Positions 49,131-59,244 of a DNA stretch of 64,000 bases are shown piece by piece (within the stretch, counting starts at the first letter, position 1; each line of letters begins with the position of its first letter). This DNA is from Lyophyllum atratum (taxonomy: Eukaryota; Basidiomycota; Agaricomycetes; Agaricales; Lyophyllaceae), in NCBI GenBank assembly GCA_014905825.1, contig JACGCN010000016.1:682001-746000 (forward strand), given 5' to 3'. Both the position numbers and the translations under genes were made by a program. Under the pieces are notes generated by a model, which saw only the letters and a list, made by a program, of their open reading frames with translations, did no database searches and was not told where the DNA came from.

Positions 49131-52100
49131 TGACGGAGCTTCTGACGTGAGTCATGTTCCCATCTCCATGCCCCACTACATGTGGCGGGGCCTTGTCACA
49201 GGCCCCAGCGTCGACGTTCCCATTCCAGTCTCGTCTTTAATTGACTCTGGCTCACACTTGGTCCTCATTAACGCAGACCTAGTGAATCATCTCGGACTCC
49301 AACGCCGCCTGCTGCATGAACCTCTCCTCGTCGACGTGGCATTATCAAATTCATCTTCAAAGTCGACTTCCCTTACCGAATACTGCAAACTGTCCCTCAC
49401 TTCAGTAGATCAATCATGGACTTCCACAACCGTTCGAGCGATTATAGCACCGAGTCTCTGTTCTCCGATTATACTTGGCCTCCCTTTCCTTCATGCAAAC
49501 CACATCGTCTCCGATCACTTCCATCGCACCGTTATCGATACACGCTGTAACTACAACTTGTTGAACCCATCCCCTGTGAAACCACCTGTTGCTACCCGTA
49601 GATTTTCACCTTTCAGAAAGACAGTGAAACACGTAAAGAATCTTCGCCGTGCGATGTTGGTTGAGCTCAAGGCGGCGTGTGCATCGCGTCTCCACGAGCT
49701 TGTACGCAGCGGCCTGCTTATCGAAACCGAGAACATGAATGTGGCCGCCGCCGTCCGTGAGAAAATTGTCCACCTCTCCTCGCTGGAAGAACTTAGAAAA
49801 CATGAGAGCAAATTCAAGAAGGAATTCAGGGACATATTCGAGCCGATTCCCCATGCGCGTGAACTACCACGCGATGTTCTCGCAGAAATCCATTTAAAAA
49901 CAGCAAATCACGAAATTAAAACACGTACTTACCAATGTCCTCGGAAATACCGAGAGGCATGGAAGACGTTGATTGGGCAACATCTTGAAGCGGGGCGAAT
50001 TCAACCTTCCTCGTCGCAATTCGCGTCCCCCGCGTTTATAATTCCTAAAGCTGATCCCACCGTTCTTCCGAGGTGGGTGAATGACTACAGGCAGCTCAAT
50101 GCCGCGACGGTTCCAGACAACCATCCCATTCCCCGCGTAGACGACATTTTGCATGACTGTGCAAAAGGGAAATACTTTGCAACCATCGACATGACGAACT
50201 CATTCTTCCAGACCCCGATGCACCCAGACCATGTACCACTGACAGCCGTCAGCACTCCATTCGGTTTATACGAATGGCTCGTCATGCCGATGGGTTTGCG
50301 TAACGCGCCCGCCATACATCAACGCAGGGTGACAGCTGCCCTTCGCCACCTGATCGGGAAAATATGTCACGTCTACCTTGACGACATTGTGATCTGGTCA
50401 AACACCCTGGAAGAGCACCATGCGAATGTGCGTGCGGTGCTGGAAGCACTGCGAGCCGCGCGTCTCTATGTAAACCCAAAGAAGACACATTTATACTGCA
50501 CAAGCATCGATTTCTTGGGTCACCACATCTCCGCCGCCGGCATTGAGGCTGATGGGAAGAAGGTGGACCGTATCCTGCAATGGCCACGACCGAAAACTGC
50601 TACTGACGTCCGCGCCTATATTGGCCTCGTCCGGTATCTCGCGATATTCCTGCCAAAACTCGCGGACCACACAAGTATTCTCAACGAATTGACGTCCCCC
50701 GCTTGCGACAAGGTTTTTCCAGTGTGGCTGCCGCGCCACCAAAAAGCTTTCGACGCTATCAAAGAGCTTGTGGTCAGTCGCGATTGTCTGACGACAATCG
50801 ATCACGACGACGACTCAAAGACCATCTTCGTCACTACCGACGCCAGCGACAAGCGCTCCGGCGCCATCCTTTCCTTCGGCGACACCTGGGAAACGGCGAG
50901 ACTGGTGGCGTTTGACTCCATGACCTTCAAGGGCCCCGAGCTTAATTACCCCGTGCACGAGAAAGAAATGTTGGCAATCATACGCGCGCTGCGAAAGTGG
51001 CGGGCCGATCTATTCGGAACAAAGTTTGTGGTATTCACGGACCACAAAACGCTCGAGAACTTCCACGACCAGAAGGACTTGTCGCGCCGGCAGTCGCGAT
51101 GGGTTGAGTTCGTCTCCCAATTCGATTTCAAAATTGTCTACGTCAAGGGGGAAGACAACTGTGCAGCAGATGCTCTCTCCCGTCTGCCTGAAGACATTAA
51201 AGACTCCTCGGACGCTGTTGCGGACGCTCCCGATTTCTCCAGCATGCACGACGACGACGTGGTTTCTCATTGCATCAACGCCATCCTGCCAGTGTCCTCC
51301 TCCGCGCCTTTCTCCTCCGTGTTCTCACTCGCCCATCGCGTAAATGCTCTGAAGACTCCTGCTCAGACCTCCTTGACCATTTCCGTCGACAAGTCTATAT
51401 TGGCTGAGATTAAGGCCGGATACAAATCTGACCCTTGGTGCAAGAACTTGATAGCGGCTTCGCCTGGCATGCCCTTGCTTCGTTTCGAAAACGAGCTGTG
51501 GTTCTTGGGTACGCGCCTGATCATTCCTAGAGTGGGTAACATTCGCGAATCCATATTCCAAGCCGCACACGACGCACTTGGTCACTTCGGGTTCGATAAG
51601 TCCTACGCGACATTGCGGGACGCGTATTATTGGCCCAAAATGCAACGTGATCTCGAGCTGAGTTACATACCAGCCTGCAGGGACTGCCAACGCTTTAAAG
51701 CATCGACCTCGGCTCCTATGGGGCCTTTGCACCCGCTTCCCATCCCGGACGCACGATGTGACTCCGTGGCTATTGACTTCGTCGGACCCTTGCCGGAGGA
51801 TAACGGTTTCAATTGCATCTTGACCATGACAGACCGCCTGAATTCAGACGTTCAAATTGCCGCTTGCCGGACCGATCTCAACGCTCGCGGGCTCGCCGAG
51901 TTATTTTTTGACAACTGGTATTGCGAAAACGGCCTGCCGCTGAACATCGTTTGCGACCGCGACAAATTGTTCGTGTCCAAATTCTGGAAATATCTGACCA
52001 AGTTGATCGGCGTGAAAGTCAAGATGTCCTCTGCCTTCCACCCCCAGACCGATGGCGCTAGCGAGCGCTCGAATAAAACGATCAACCAGTGCCTGCGTTA

Positions 52101-52851
52101 TCACGTCGACCGCAACCAACGCGGGTGGTCGGGCGCATTGAAACGCGTCCGTTTCGATATCATGAACACGGTGAACAAATCCACCGGTTATTGCCCATTT
52201 TACCTGCGAACGGGGCGTTGTCCAAGAATAATCCCTCCTCTTGTCGCTCCCTCTGCGTCCGCCCCGAAGGAGAAGATAGACGCGCATGAAATTGCGAAAC
52301 GAATCGCACTGGACACAAGCAGCGCGCAGGATAACATGGTGCAAGCCAAGATCCAACAGGCGGCCCAGGCCAACGTGTCAAGGTCGACTAAGTTCCCCTT
52401 CCGGATCGGCCAACGCGTGCGCCTATCAACCAAGAACAGACGCAAGCTGTTTAAGCAGAAAGGCGAAAACCGCGCGGCGAAATTTATGCCGCGTTACGAC
52501 GGGCCTTACGAAATTACAGGGATCCACAAGGAAACCTCGAACGTGACCATCAGCATGCCGAATGCGCCACAGACTTATGACACCTTCCACGCCTCTGAGC
52601 TGCTGCCCTTCCATGAGAACGACGACGTTCTTTTCCCGTCACGCAAATTCGCGGAGCCTCCCCCGGTACTGACTGAGAATGGTTTAGAAGAATGGCTGGT
52701 TGAGAAGATCATCGCCGAACGACGACGCGGGCGAGGGTACCAATATCTCGTGCGGTACGCCGGCTACGGTCAAGAGCACGATCGCTGGCTGTCCGGTACG
52801 GACCTCGACGACAACGAGGCACTCGACAACTGGTTGGCAGGAAACGGTTAG
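49075..52851 (+). CDS. chromovirus Pol with C-terminal chromodomain
   Basis: Polyprotein of 1,258 codons without stops. Order: aspartic protease (LIDSGSHLVLINADLV), reverse transcriptase (YFATIDMTNSFFQTPM and the YLDD box in CHVYLDDIVIW), RNase H (VTTDASDKRSGAIL), integrase zinc finger (HDALGHFGF ... CRDCQ), integrase core (AIDFVGPLP, VCDRDKLF, HPQTDGASERSN), then a chromodomain at the C-terminus (EEWLVEKIIAERRRGRGYQY and YAGYGQEHDRWLSG). Chromodomains direct integration to marked heterochromatin in this group. The frame is +1 relative to gag. Confidence 0.93.
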   Translation: MPQASSSSDIEPDSSEEDDDGASDVSHVPISMPHYMWRGLVTGPSVDVPIPVSSLIDSGSHLVLINADLVNHLGLQRRLLHEPLLVDVALSNSSSKSTSLTEYCKLSLTSVDQSWTSTTVRAIIAPSLCSPIILGLPFLHANHIVSDHFHRTVIDTRCNYNLLNPSPVKPPVATRRFSPFRKTVKHVKNLRRAMLVELKAACASRLHELVRSGLLIETENMNVAAAVREKIVHLSSLEELRKHESKFKKEFRDIFEPIPHARELPRDVLAEIHLKTANHEIKTRTYQCPRKYREAWKTLIGQHLEAGRIQPSSSQFASPAFIIPKADPTVLPRWVNDYRQLNAATVPDNHPIPRVDDILHDCAKGKYFATIDMTNSFFQTPMHPDHVPLTAVSTPFGLYEWLVMPMGLRNAPAIHQRRVTAALRHLIGKICHVYLDDIVIWSNTLEEHHANVRAVLEALRAARLYVNPKKTHLYCTSIDFLGHHISAAGIEADGKKVDRILQWPRPKTATDVRAYIGLVRYLAIFLPKLADHTSILNELTSPACDKVFPVWLPRHQKAFDAIKELVVSRDCLTTIDHDDDSKTIFVTTDASDKRSGAILSFGDTWETARLVAFDSMTFKGPELNYPVHEKEMLAIIRALRKWRADLFGTKFVVFTDHKTLENFHDQKDLSRRQSRWVEFVSQFDFKIVYVKGEDNCAADALSRLPEDIKDSSDAVADAPDFSSMHDDDVVSHCINAILPVSSSAPFSSVFSLAHRVNALKTPAQTSLTISVDKSILAEIKAGYKSDPWCKNLIAASPGMPLLRFENELWFLGTRLIIPRVGNIRESIFQAAHDALGHFGFDKSYATLRDAYYWPKMQRDLELSYIPACRDCQRFKASTSAPMGPLHPLPIPDARCDSVAIDFVGPLPEDNGFNCILTMTDRLNSDVQIAACRTDLNARGLAELFFDNWYCENGLPLNIVCDRDKLFVSKFWKYLTKLIGVKVKMSSAFHPQTDGASERSNKTINQCLRYHVDRNQRGWSGALKRVRFDIMNTVNKSTGYCPFYLRTGRCPRIIPPLVAPSASAPKEKIDAHEIAKRIALDTSSAQDNMVQAKIQQAAQANVSRSTKFPFRIGQRVRLSTKNRRKLFKQKGENRAAKFMPRYDGPYEITGIHKETSNVTISMPNAPQTYDTFHASELLPFHENDDVLFPSRKFAEPPPVLTENGLEEWLVEKIIAERRRGRGYQYLVRYAGYGQEHDRWLSGTDLDDNEALDNWLAGNG

Positions 52852-53020
52852 GACGACTTGTTCTGTTATCCTTCTCCATGTCCCTGCCGCCGGTAGCTTT
52901 TCCCACTGGGTTTTTAATGCACCCGCGTGAGCAGTTTTATTTTTTTGACCTACGTCCCCATTCCCTTCCCCGCTTCATATTCTGTGCTACATGTGCGTAT
53001 TTTTTCAGGGCGGGGGGGGG

Positions 53021-53223
53021 TGTAATCCTGCGGTTACCATATCCGGTTGTTTATGCATGTGTGGCCATAACTGGCCACACGCGGACTCTACTCATCCTTA
53101 CCTCTAACTACCACTACGGCTTCCTCTGATACTCGTCTCTCGTATACGAAATATATCAAGGTTCTGTTCTGGTGCGTGATCTGTTTAGTGTAGCCTTGGC
53201 CCCCTCCCCGGGTCAGGCTCTCA
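53021..53223 (+). repeat. 3' LTR of the chromovirus
   Basis: 203 bp, matching the 5' LTR throughout my reading. Preceded directly by a G10-like polypurine run. Confidence 0.9.
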
Positions 53224-54019
53224 CCGGGTTCTGTATCACATTGTTTGGCAACGCCTTCCGGCGTTGCCTATTAAAGGACTTAGAGTAAATAGATACAAAG
53301 CAGACCTTGTAAATTTACCTAGACGTAGCAATCGACAGACCAGTCAAGCTTACGCCTAGCGTGAACGCAAGGCCTACCCCCGTAACCCCGTTACATTTTT
53401 TTAAGCTAACTTGCTTAATTTGCTACATCTACCAACTCTCGATCACCAACCGACGCCAACCGACGTCAAGAACCCACAAAAAACCCACGGACCCTTTCGG
53501 ACCCTATTGGACCCTATGACCAATGTTCCCACACCGCAAGACGACTCGTCTCACGACAACGACAACTGGCCGGGTGCGCAAACGCCACAGCCAGTACCAT
53601 TCCCAGCAATGGAGGCGGCGGGATCATGGGCTGGTGGCTATTAACAACCCTGCCGACCCTGACACAGAGATGGGGTCTTAATCCAAGACGACACTTGGGC
53701 ACCTTGGAGGGCCAGCCACCATTGTCAGGGGCCATACCCCCTGTACCGTCGAAAAGCACTCCGCAGGTTGCGTATAATCTTACGCAGCAACGCATGTTCA
53801 GCACGCGGATATTCTCCTGAACGGCATAGTATTGGCCGTTAAGTGGGGCTATTACCCACTAGTTCTGAAGTCGAAACTACGTGGATCAACACGTAGTTTT
53901 GCATTAACCAATTTCTGGTGTAGGGCGCCGGGCCCTACACTTTCCATAATCTTACTATTTTATTTTGCCTAATCATACTCCTTGGTGAAGATCGCTTAAC
54001 GCGATCTTAAAGGGGGGTA

Positions 54020-54224
54020 TGTAAGGGCGCATATACCCGGAACCCGCCCAAGGCGGGTTCTGTATCACATTGTTTGGCAACGCCTTCCGGCGTTGCCTAT
54101 TAAAGGACTTAGAGTAAATAGATACAAAGCAGACCTTGTAAATTTACCTAGACGTAGCAATCGACAGACCAGTCAAGCTTACGCCTAGCGTGAACGCAAG
54201 GCCTACCCCTGTAACCCCGTTACA
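54020..54224. repeat. intact LTR of the small LTR element
   Basis: 205 bp, starting TGTAAG and ending TTACA. It holds two hairpins, gaacccgcc/ggcgggttc and ggcaacgcc/ggcgttgcc. The partner LTR is in two pieces, 47172-47209 and 53225-53395. Confidence 0.85.
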
Positions 54225-54521
54225 CGAAGAGAATACACTGGCCATCCAGTCGGCGTGAGGCCAGATTCGACGACAGTTTTCAGGGCTGATTGAAGGAGTT
54301 CTTCTTGTTGTACAGGATCTGTCTCGGGCCTGCCGCCTTCTTTTCCTTTGGCTTTCCGGGGCATGGCGGGGGACGTAGAATAGCAACCGGCTCACTTCTA
54401 GACCCCTAAAGTATTTAAACAGAAGTTTTTCAAATTGCAAGATACATGGGGTGCTATTTGTTCGACGCGTTTATTGATGTGTCACGCTTGTGACATCACT
54501 TGGTAATTACATTCTTGGTAA

Positions 54522-55411
54522 TTACATCTCCGCCTCTGAGCCGTCGTTTCCTAAAGCTCTGTCTCTAATGACCCTCTGGTAAAGGTCGCCTGCATCGTCC
54601 TCTTCCATCAGCTCCATTCTATCCATCAACACCCACTTCCAAGCCTCCTTGCAGATCTTGAACCCATATTTGTGCAAAGCTTGATCGAGATCATGTGTGT
54701 ACTCGAGAAACAAGGCAAGAACTGCTGTATCTTCATTGTTGACAGGGCCTCTTGCTCCCAGGATTTGACATAAATTAGTAGTATACATATCATCAGATCC
54801 TATGCTTTCCAGAGATGGCATTGTTGCATCGCTGTTAGACCGAACACGCGGGAACCATTCCTGCCACGGCGGTGTAGGTTCAACACAACTGACAAGGTTG
54901 TCAGTCCACGGCAGCTGATACTACAAACATGATACTCACGTTTGTGTGTCATCCATGTTGTACGTGGCAGCGGGGTCAAGGCTAAGACCAAGATCTCGAG
55001 ATGTGCTGTTCATTGCTGGGTTCTCACATTGTGGCCGCGTAGCTTGATTTTCGGACGCTTCCACATGCAAAGAGATATCTGCAGCAACTGAGATGAACTG
55101 TGTAGGGTGTAGAGGGACTGGCACTGACCGCTTTCAGGCATAGTTCGCGAGGAGGAGCAGCAGATAAGAGAGTCGAGATGGAAAGATTGATGGATACACT
55201 CATTTTTATATTGTTCGCTCCGAGGCCCGTACAAAATTAGGAAAAATGGTTGAACACTGGGATCAGTGTGGACATGGCTAGGGGAACATGGATCATTCAT
55301 TTCGCAGCGGGCCGGCACCACATTGGAGAGATAGGGAGGGGTAATGTCCATAGCTGTGGAAACAGGGGGATGAGTACTTGTGTGCTGGTCAGAAATGACA
55401 TGTTTATGCAA
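54522..55411 (-). CDS. accessory protein carried by the pogo element
   Basis: A second minus-strand reading frame inside the pogo TIRs, upstream of the transposase start. A plausible model begins at the ATG at 55411 or at an inner ATG (MDITPPYLSNVV). It is spliced at GTCAGTGCC...ACACAG near 55,110 and again at GTGAGTATC...TGTCAG near 54,940-54,890, and ends at 54522. The product is acidic, with EDTAVLALFLEYTHDLDQAL, HKYGFKICKEAWKWVLMD and EDDAGDLYQRVIRDRAL. No named domain was recognised. The splice sites keep the frame open, which supports a real gene. It could be a captured host gene or an element-encoded helper. Confidence 0.5.
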
Positions 55412-55738
55412 ACCTCCTTATATAAAGCTGTATGAGTGATGAAGATATATATAGAGATACACGGAGGCCAACTTCGAGCGAAACTGTGTCTTCAATGTTG
55501 TAGGTGCCATGCGAGGTTTGAGTGTTGGCCAAATCATGCAAATTACGTGACATCAAAAATGTCGTTGGAGGTGGCTTCCGCAACAACACCTCCGTTCGTC
55601 TCCATTCTTGGCATGCAACATCATATGATATCAGACTTATTTATGAAAGGTACAATTTGGGTCAAAACCTCGTCGTGGAGGGTGGACGGGGCAGGTGACT
55701 CGTTACCCCCTCTGACTCGTTACCCCCCTGAGGCACAG

Positions 55739-56315
55739 TAGTGTTTGAAGGTTCAGTTACTGTAACTGCAAAAGACTGCAACCCAACTGAACTGCAAGTG
55801 TCAGTTGGAGCAAATTGGAAGAGCAAAGACTGCAGTTCAGTCGCGCAAAGACTGCAGTTCAGTCGCGCAAAGACTGCAGTTCAGTCGCGGTTTTTTGCAG
55901 TTGTGCAACCAGTTGCAACTGGTTGTGGCTGTGCACTATATACACCATATACCCACGTGTTTTCCTGTCATTTTGAGCCTTGGAACATCCAAATCTGGCC
56001 AGAATCGATGGAGTTATAGCCAATATAGTATTTGCTGATGCTGAAATTGATAGCAACATTAAAACCTCAACAACTCTGTCAATTCTTATCCGATTTTCAT
56101 GAACCAGGACTCGTTTTGAACCCCTGAAGGACCCGGACCGAATGGTGACTGGGCCAATGTGCGGTGACAACCGGTTGTACAACCAGTCACAACTGCAAAA
56201 GACCAGTTCAGTTGCAGTTGCTGCTATTTCGTTGATCTCAGCGACTGACTGATTGCAGTTCATTCTTTCCAGATTTGGGTCAAAAGACCAAACCAAACCA
56301 GACTTTCGAACACTA
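55739..56315. mobile_element. hAT-like non-autonomous element, left end hit by pogo
   Basis: 577 bp. The left end reads TAGTGTTTGAAGGTTCAG and the right end inverts to TAGTGTTCGAAAGTCTGG. The 8-bp duplication TTCACATG lies at 56316-56323 on the right and at 44606-44613 on the left, on the far side of the pogo insertion. Pogo used the element's own terminal TA as target. The interior is filled with cagttgcaactg-type palindromic motifs and 22-bp tandem repeats; no transposase is present. Confidence 0.75.
55823..55888. repeat. three exact tandem copies of a 22-bp unit
   Basis: The unit gcaaagactgcagttcagtc plus gc occurs at 55823, 55845 and 55867 without a mismatch. It lies in the subterminal zone of the hAT-like element and probably represents transposase-binding sites. 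Confidence 0.85.
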
Positions 56316-56483
56316 TTCACATGCTTTTCCCACAACATAATATTGAGATTGCCTGCATTATTGTTGTTGCGGCCCCCCAATATGCAGATTCAGAATCAGT
56401 AGGTGCAGTCTTCCAACTACCAACTGTAACTCTCATATCCGTATTGGCATTTTTCATCGTGAATGCCTTCAGGAATACGCTCA

Positions 56484-56632
56484 CACTGCGGGGATGAGCC
56501 GAAACCCTCGTAGAATATATCTTGAATATATTTTCCCAATATTGTGATCCGGCATTTTGATTGGTAAATCACGATAAGTTCTCAATATGTTCAAGGATTA
56601 TTCTACGAAGGTTTCGGCTCATCCCCGCAGTG
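56484..56632. mobile_element. CACTA-like MITE, 149 bp
   Basis: Inverted ends of at least 23 bp (CACTGCGGGGATGAGCCGAA continuing), flanked by the 3-bp duplication TCA at 56481-56483 and 56633-56635. CACTG ends with a 3-bp target duplication are typical of the CACTA/EnSpm group. The near-complete dyad continues for about 65 bp on each side. No coding capacity. It is inserted in the broken multi-exon gene. Confidence 0.75.
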
Positions 56633-58005
56633 TCAGATCGATACGAGCTTGCATATTGGCCGGGAGCTGGCAAAGCAGGTATGTGTTCATCTGGAAAAGA
56701 CTTCAAGAATAAAATTGAAAGAGCGGGCAGATCCATAAGAACTTCGCCATTCCTTGCCCAATTTCCTTGTTAGTAACTCCTTGCAACCCAGGTGATTTCG
56801 ATCTAAGTTGCAATATCGCTAAAAATTAACCTTGACAAGAGAAACGTGAGACGTACACCACACTTGTTATCTCTGGAGGCAGTTGTAAAAGCTTTTCTTT
56901 GGGCAACGTGGCGAAACCAATGAGTTGACTTCCAGCACCTAATAGCATGGACTTCAGAGAATACAAGACCGTCATGAATTGATGACTCCATGAAGCAGGG
57001 GACTCGCCTTTTGGAGATAAAGCAGGTGATCCTCCATGTCTGAAGAGATCCGAGAAGGTCATAACATGTAGCGGCGTAAGCTTTATCCACATTCCAAAGG
57101 CTAGTAGATGGAATCAACCATACTCATAGCCATCAAGAACATTCAGAGTTTGTGATCATAGTCGTAAGGCCACTAACACTATCGTAGACATCAGTATAGC
57201 CAGTGCCAAAAATTAACATGCATTCCAGCGCGTTTGCTAGGACCACAGGTCAGACGGATGGATAATTAGAAAACAGTAATATACTATACATATATAAGCT
57301 TTCTCACCTGTCTGCAAAATTAAACCGAATGGCTGGAAAGAATTTTTCATGCTGCCTATGGGAGGCATATTTGTAACCTCTGCATGCTTTTTGAGTTGTT
57401 CACGCAACTTTGCATTGACAACACCCCAATAGCTATAGTTGTCTTCTAAATATCAGTAACAATGAGGTTGTGACTTTATTCTAATCAAGCTTACTTTCAC
57501 AACAAATTTTCTATCATTGAGCTCTGGTGTCATTCCGTCATCAGGAATCTTTTCACTTGCAGTCGGAGATGTCATATTCCGCACTCTTTGATGAGTAGGG
57601 CCTGTAGAATAGCTGAATACCCTTTACATCTTGGTGTTCATATGCCACTCCTCTTTTATAACTATTGTCAGTTTTCACAGTGAGGTTCTACAGTCATGTT
57701 CCCCAAGTACAATGTCTTGAACCTTCTTGAGATTCTCAATCTCTTTCTCCAATAGGAAGATATTCCTAATGTGACAAAAACTAAATATTGAAATATATGG
57801 CGGTAAATCATGCTGACTCATTAGCAACCCAACCTAATACCACATCGTTTTCAGGAATGAGGTCCCTTTGGTTATTACAAGGATTCTCCAGATTTTTTCT
57901 AAAAAGGCTGTCCCCATCTTTCAACTCAAACAGCCCTGAAGTAGGTGCTCTGTTACTTTGGATGGAAGTGAGAAAGCCAAGTGTTGACACCCAGTCAATT
58001 GCTCC

Positions 58006-59244
58006 TAGGCTTTCAAAGTCCGGTTGGGTCCGGTTTTCGGCCCATTTTGGCCGCAACCGCAACCGCAACCGGTCGGCAAACTTACAGGGGAAGCACAACT
58101 GACGACCGAACCCTGCAGGACCGGTCGGTATCGGTTGCATTCACTCGCGAGACCGGTCTGAACCGGTTGCAACTGGACTGGGTCGTAACCGGTCGACAGT
58201 CAGTCGCGACCGGTTGTGACCGACGACAACACTGCAAAATCACTCAGAAATGTATATTCAAGGCACCTAAAAATCTATCTGACAATAACATGTATATCAA
58301 ACAGTAACTACTACAGAGGGGCATGGATTGTAAATGAGATGAATAGAAAGACAGGATGGACGCCGCGTTCCGACAGGACAAGCGGACGCGCGCCCGCATC
58401 ACATCGTAACAGTCGGGTGACATTATGGCAGCACAACTGCAGTTCTGGGACACGGTGGCGGTCAGGAGATGTAGCGGGGGTGAGGGTGAGTGGTGGTGGC
58501 CTGGGCGACGTGGCAGGAGTTGCGTGTGGGCCGCGTCGGGTGTCATCCGGTGATGCGGCGGTTGGGCGACAGACGTGGCGGTCAGCAGACGTAGCGAGGG
58601 TGAGTGATGTTGGCCTATGCGGTGACGTGGCAGCGGTCTGACCTGTCACCGGCTGCGCTGGCGATCGTGTTGGTTGGGGGCTGCACCGGGTGCCGTCGGG
58701 TGATGTGGTGTGCGAAGCCGGGCTTCAGGGCGTGTAGGGGCATGGATCTGACTGTCTCCTGGTGGTGAGAGTTCAGTGATCAATAGTCGTAGGTGCGAAG
58801 ACGCACCTCGCGGCTCTCCCCAAGCTGGGGTCTGCCCTGCGTGCCTCCCCTGCCGGCCGTTCCCTCAATGTCATCCTTCTGAGCTTCTGGGCCTGCTACA
58901 GAGGGCTTGCCAGGTGTTATGGAGGCGCTGTTGGTGGTGGTCCTGAGCGAATGTCGGTGGGAGACTCGACGGCAGTGGTGAAGGTGGTGGTGGTGGTGGA
59001 GAGAGCTCAATGGTTGGCTCAACAAAGACCGTGTCAACAATGGAAGTCCCGTGTGACTTCTATCTGGTTGTGACCGGATGTGACCGGTTATCACCGGTTG
59101 CAGCAAGCACCCGATTTCCGAGCGACTGCAACCGCTGGCCTGGGAAATCCGCCGCAACCGCAACCGCAGGTCCGGTTGTTTGCGGTTGCGGTCCGGTCGA
59201 TTTGGGGTCTTTTCCGGTTGGTGCAACCAGACCTCGAAAGCCTA
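58006..59244. mobile_element. second hAT-like non-autonomous element, 1.24 kb
   Basis: The left end reads TAGGCTTTCAAAGTCCGGTTG and the right end inverts to TAGGCTTTCGAGGTCTGGTTG. An exact 8-bp duplication ATTGCTCC lies at 57998-58005 and 59245-59252. Subterminal zones are packed with aaccggtt and gcaaccgcaaccgc motifs. The middle (58440-58640) holds an imperfect duplication of a roughly 118-bp GC-rich unit (gtggcggtcag...gtagcg). No transposase is present. Confidence 0.82.

Larger units (their letters stand above)
47210..53223 (+). mobile_element. full-length chromovirus (Ty3/Gypsy with chromodomain)
   Basis: 6,014 bp with two 203-bp LTRs that look identical base for base, so insertion is very recent. 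It sits inside the 5' LTR of the small element, with CGGG flanks (47206-47209 and 53225-53228; 5 bp with one mismatch). A G-rich polypurine tract (cagggcggggggggg) precedes the 3' LTR. Domain order is gag, protease, reverse transcriptase, RNase H, integrase, chromodomain. Confidence 0.92.
47172..54224. mobile_element. small non-autonomous LTR element (TRIM-like), split by chromovirus
   Basis: LTRs of 205 bp (TGTAAGGGCG...CCCGTTACA) flank a 624-bp interior (53396-54019) without a coding frame. The 5' LTR is cut at 47209 and resumes at 53225. The flanking duplication CGAAG is at 47167-47171 and 54225-54229. A polypurine tract (aaaggggggta) precedes the 3' LTR. The two LTRs differ at one noted base (ccccc versus cccct), so insertion is recent. 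The element is full of perfect hairpins, for example 54040-54060, 54076-54097, 53874-53899, 53918-53940 and 53988-54008. Confidence 0.85.
44875..54364 (-). pseudogene. pogo transposase (HTH + DDE), split by LTR elements
   Basis: The start ATG is at 54364 (MPRKAKGKEGGRPETDPVQQ). The first exon part is cut after SLR at 54225 and resumes at 47171 with AAAKHFVVSRSALTARYNG (psq-type HTH), then a CENP-B-like HTH. The DDE core shows YNMDEKG, LLILDGHNSH and CQPCDVGVFGPL. An intron near 46551-46504 joins NPANA to SISVSPKGWTD. Lesions: two TGA stops about 20 bp apart near 47,000, a frame change near 45,840, and another near 45,180 before a tail ending MMDWVIDPQLR at 44875. The element is therefore no longer able to make its own transposase. 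Confidence 0.8.
44616..55738 (-). mobile_element. pogo-type (Tc1/mariner) DNA transposon, interrupted
   Basis: The left end reads CTGTGCCTGAGGGGG and the right end is its near-perfect inverse (ctgaggcacag), flanked by the TA duplication at 44614-44615 and 55739-55740. Inner direct copies of tgactcgttacccc lie near the right end (55697-55727). Without the LTR insertions the element is about 4.1 kb. It carries a DDE transposase (minus, 54364 to about 44.9 kb) and a second spliced reading frame (54522-55411). Confidence 0.85.

Noticed and set aside
53411..53644. 77-codon frame in the interior of the small LTR element
   Set aside because: Proline-rich and without motifs; the interior is dominated by hairpins and looks non-coding.
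58216..58641. Open frames inside the 1.24-kb hAT-like element
   Set aside because: They follow GC-rich imperfect repeats and read open on both strands, a compositional artefact.
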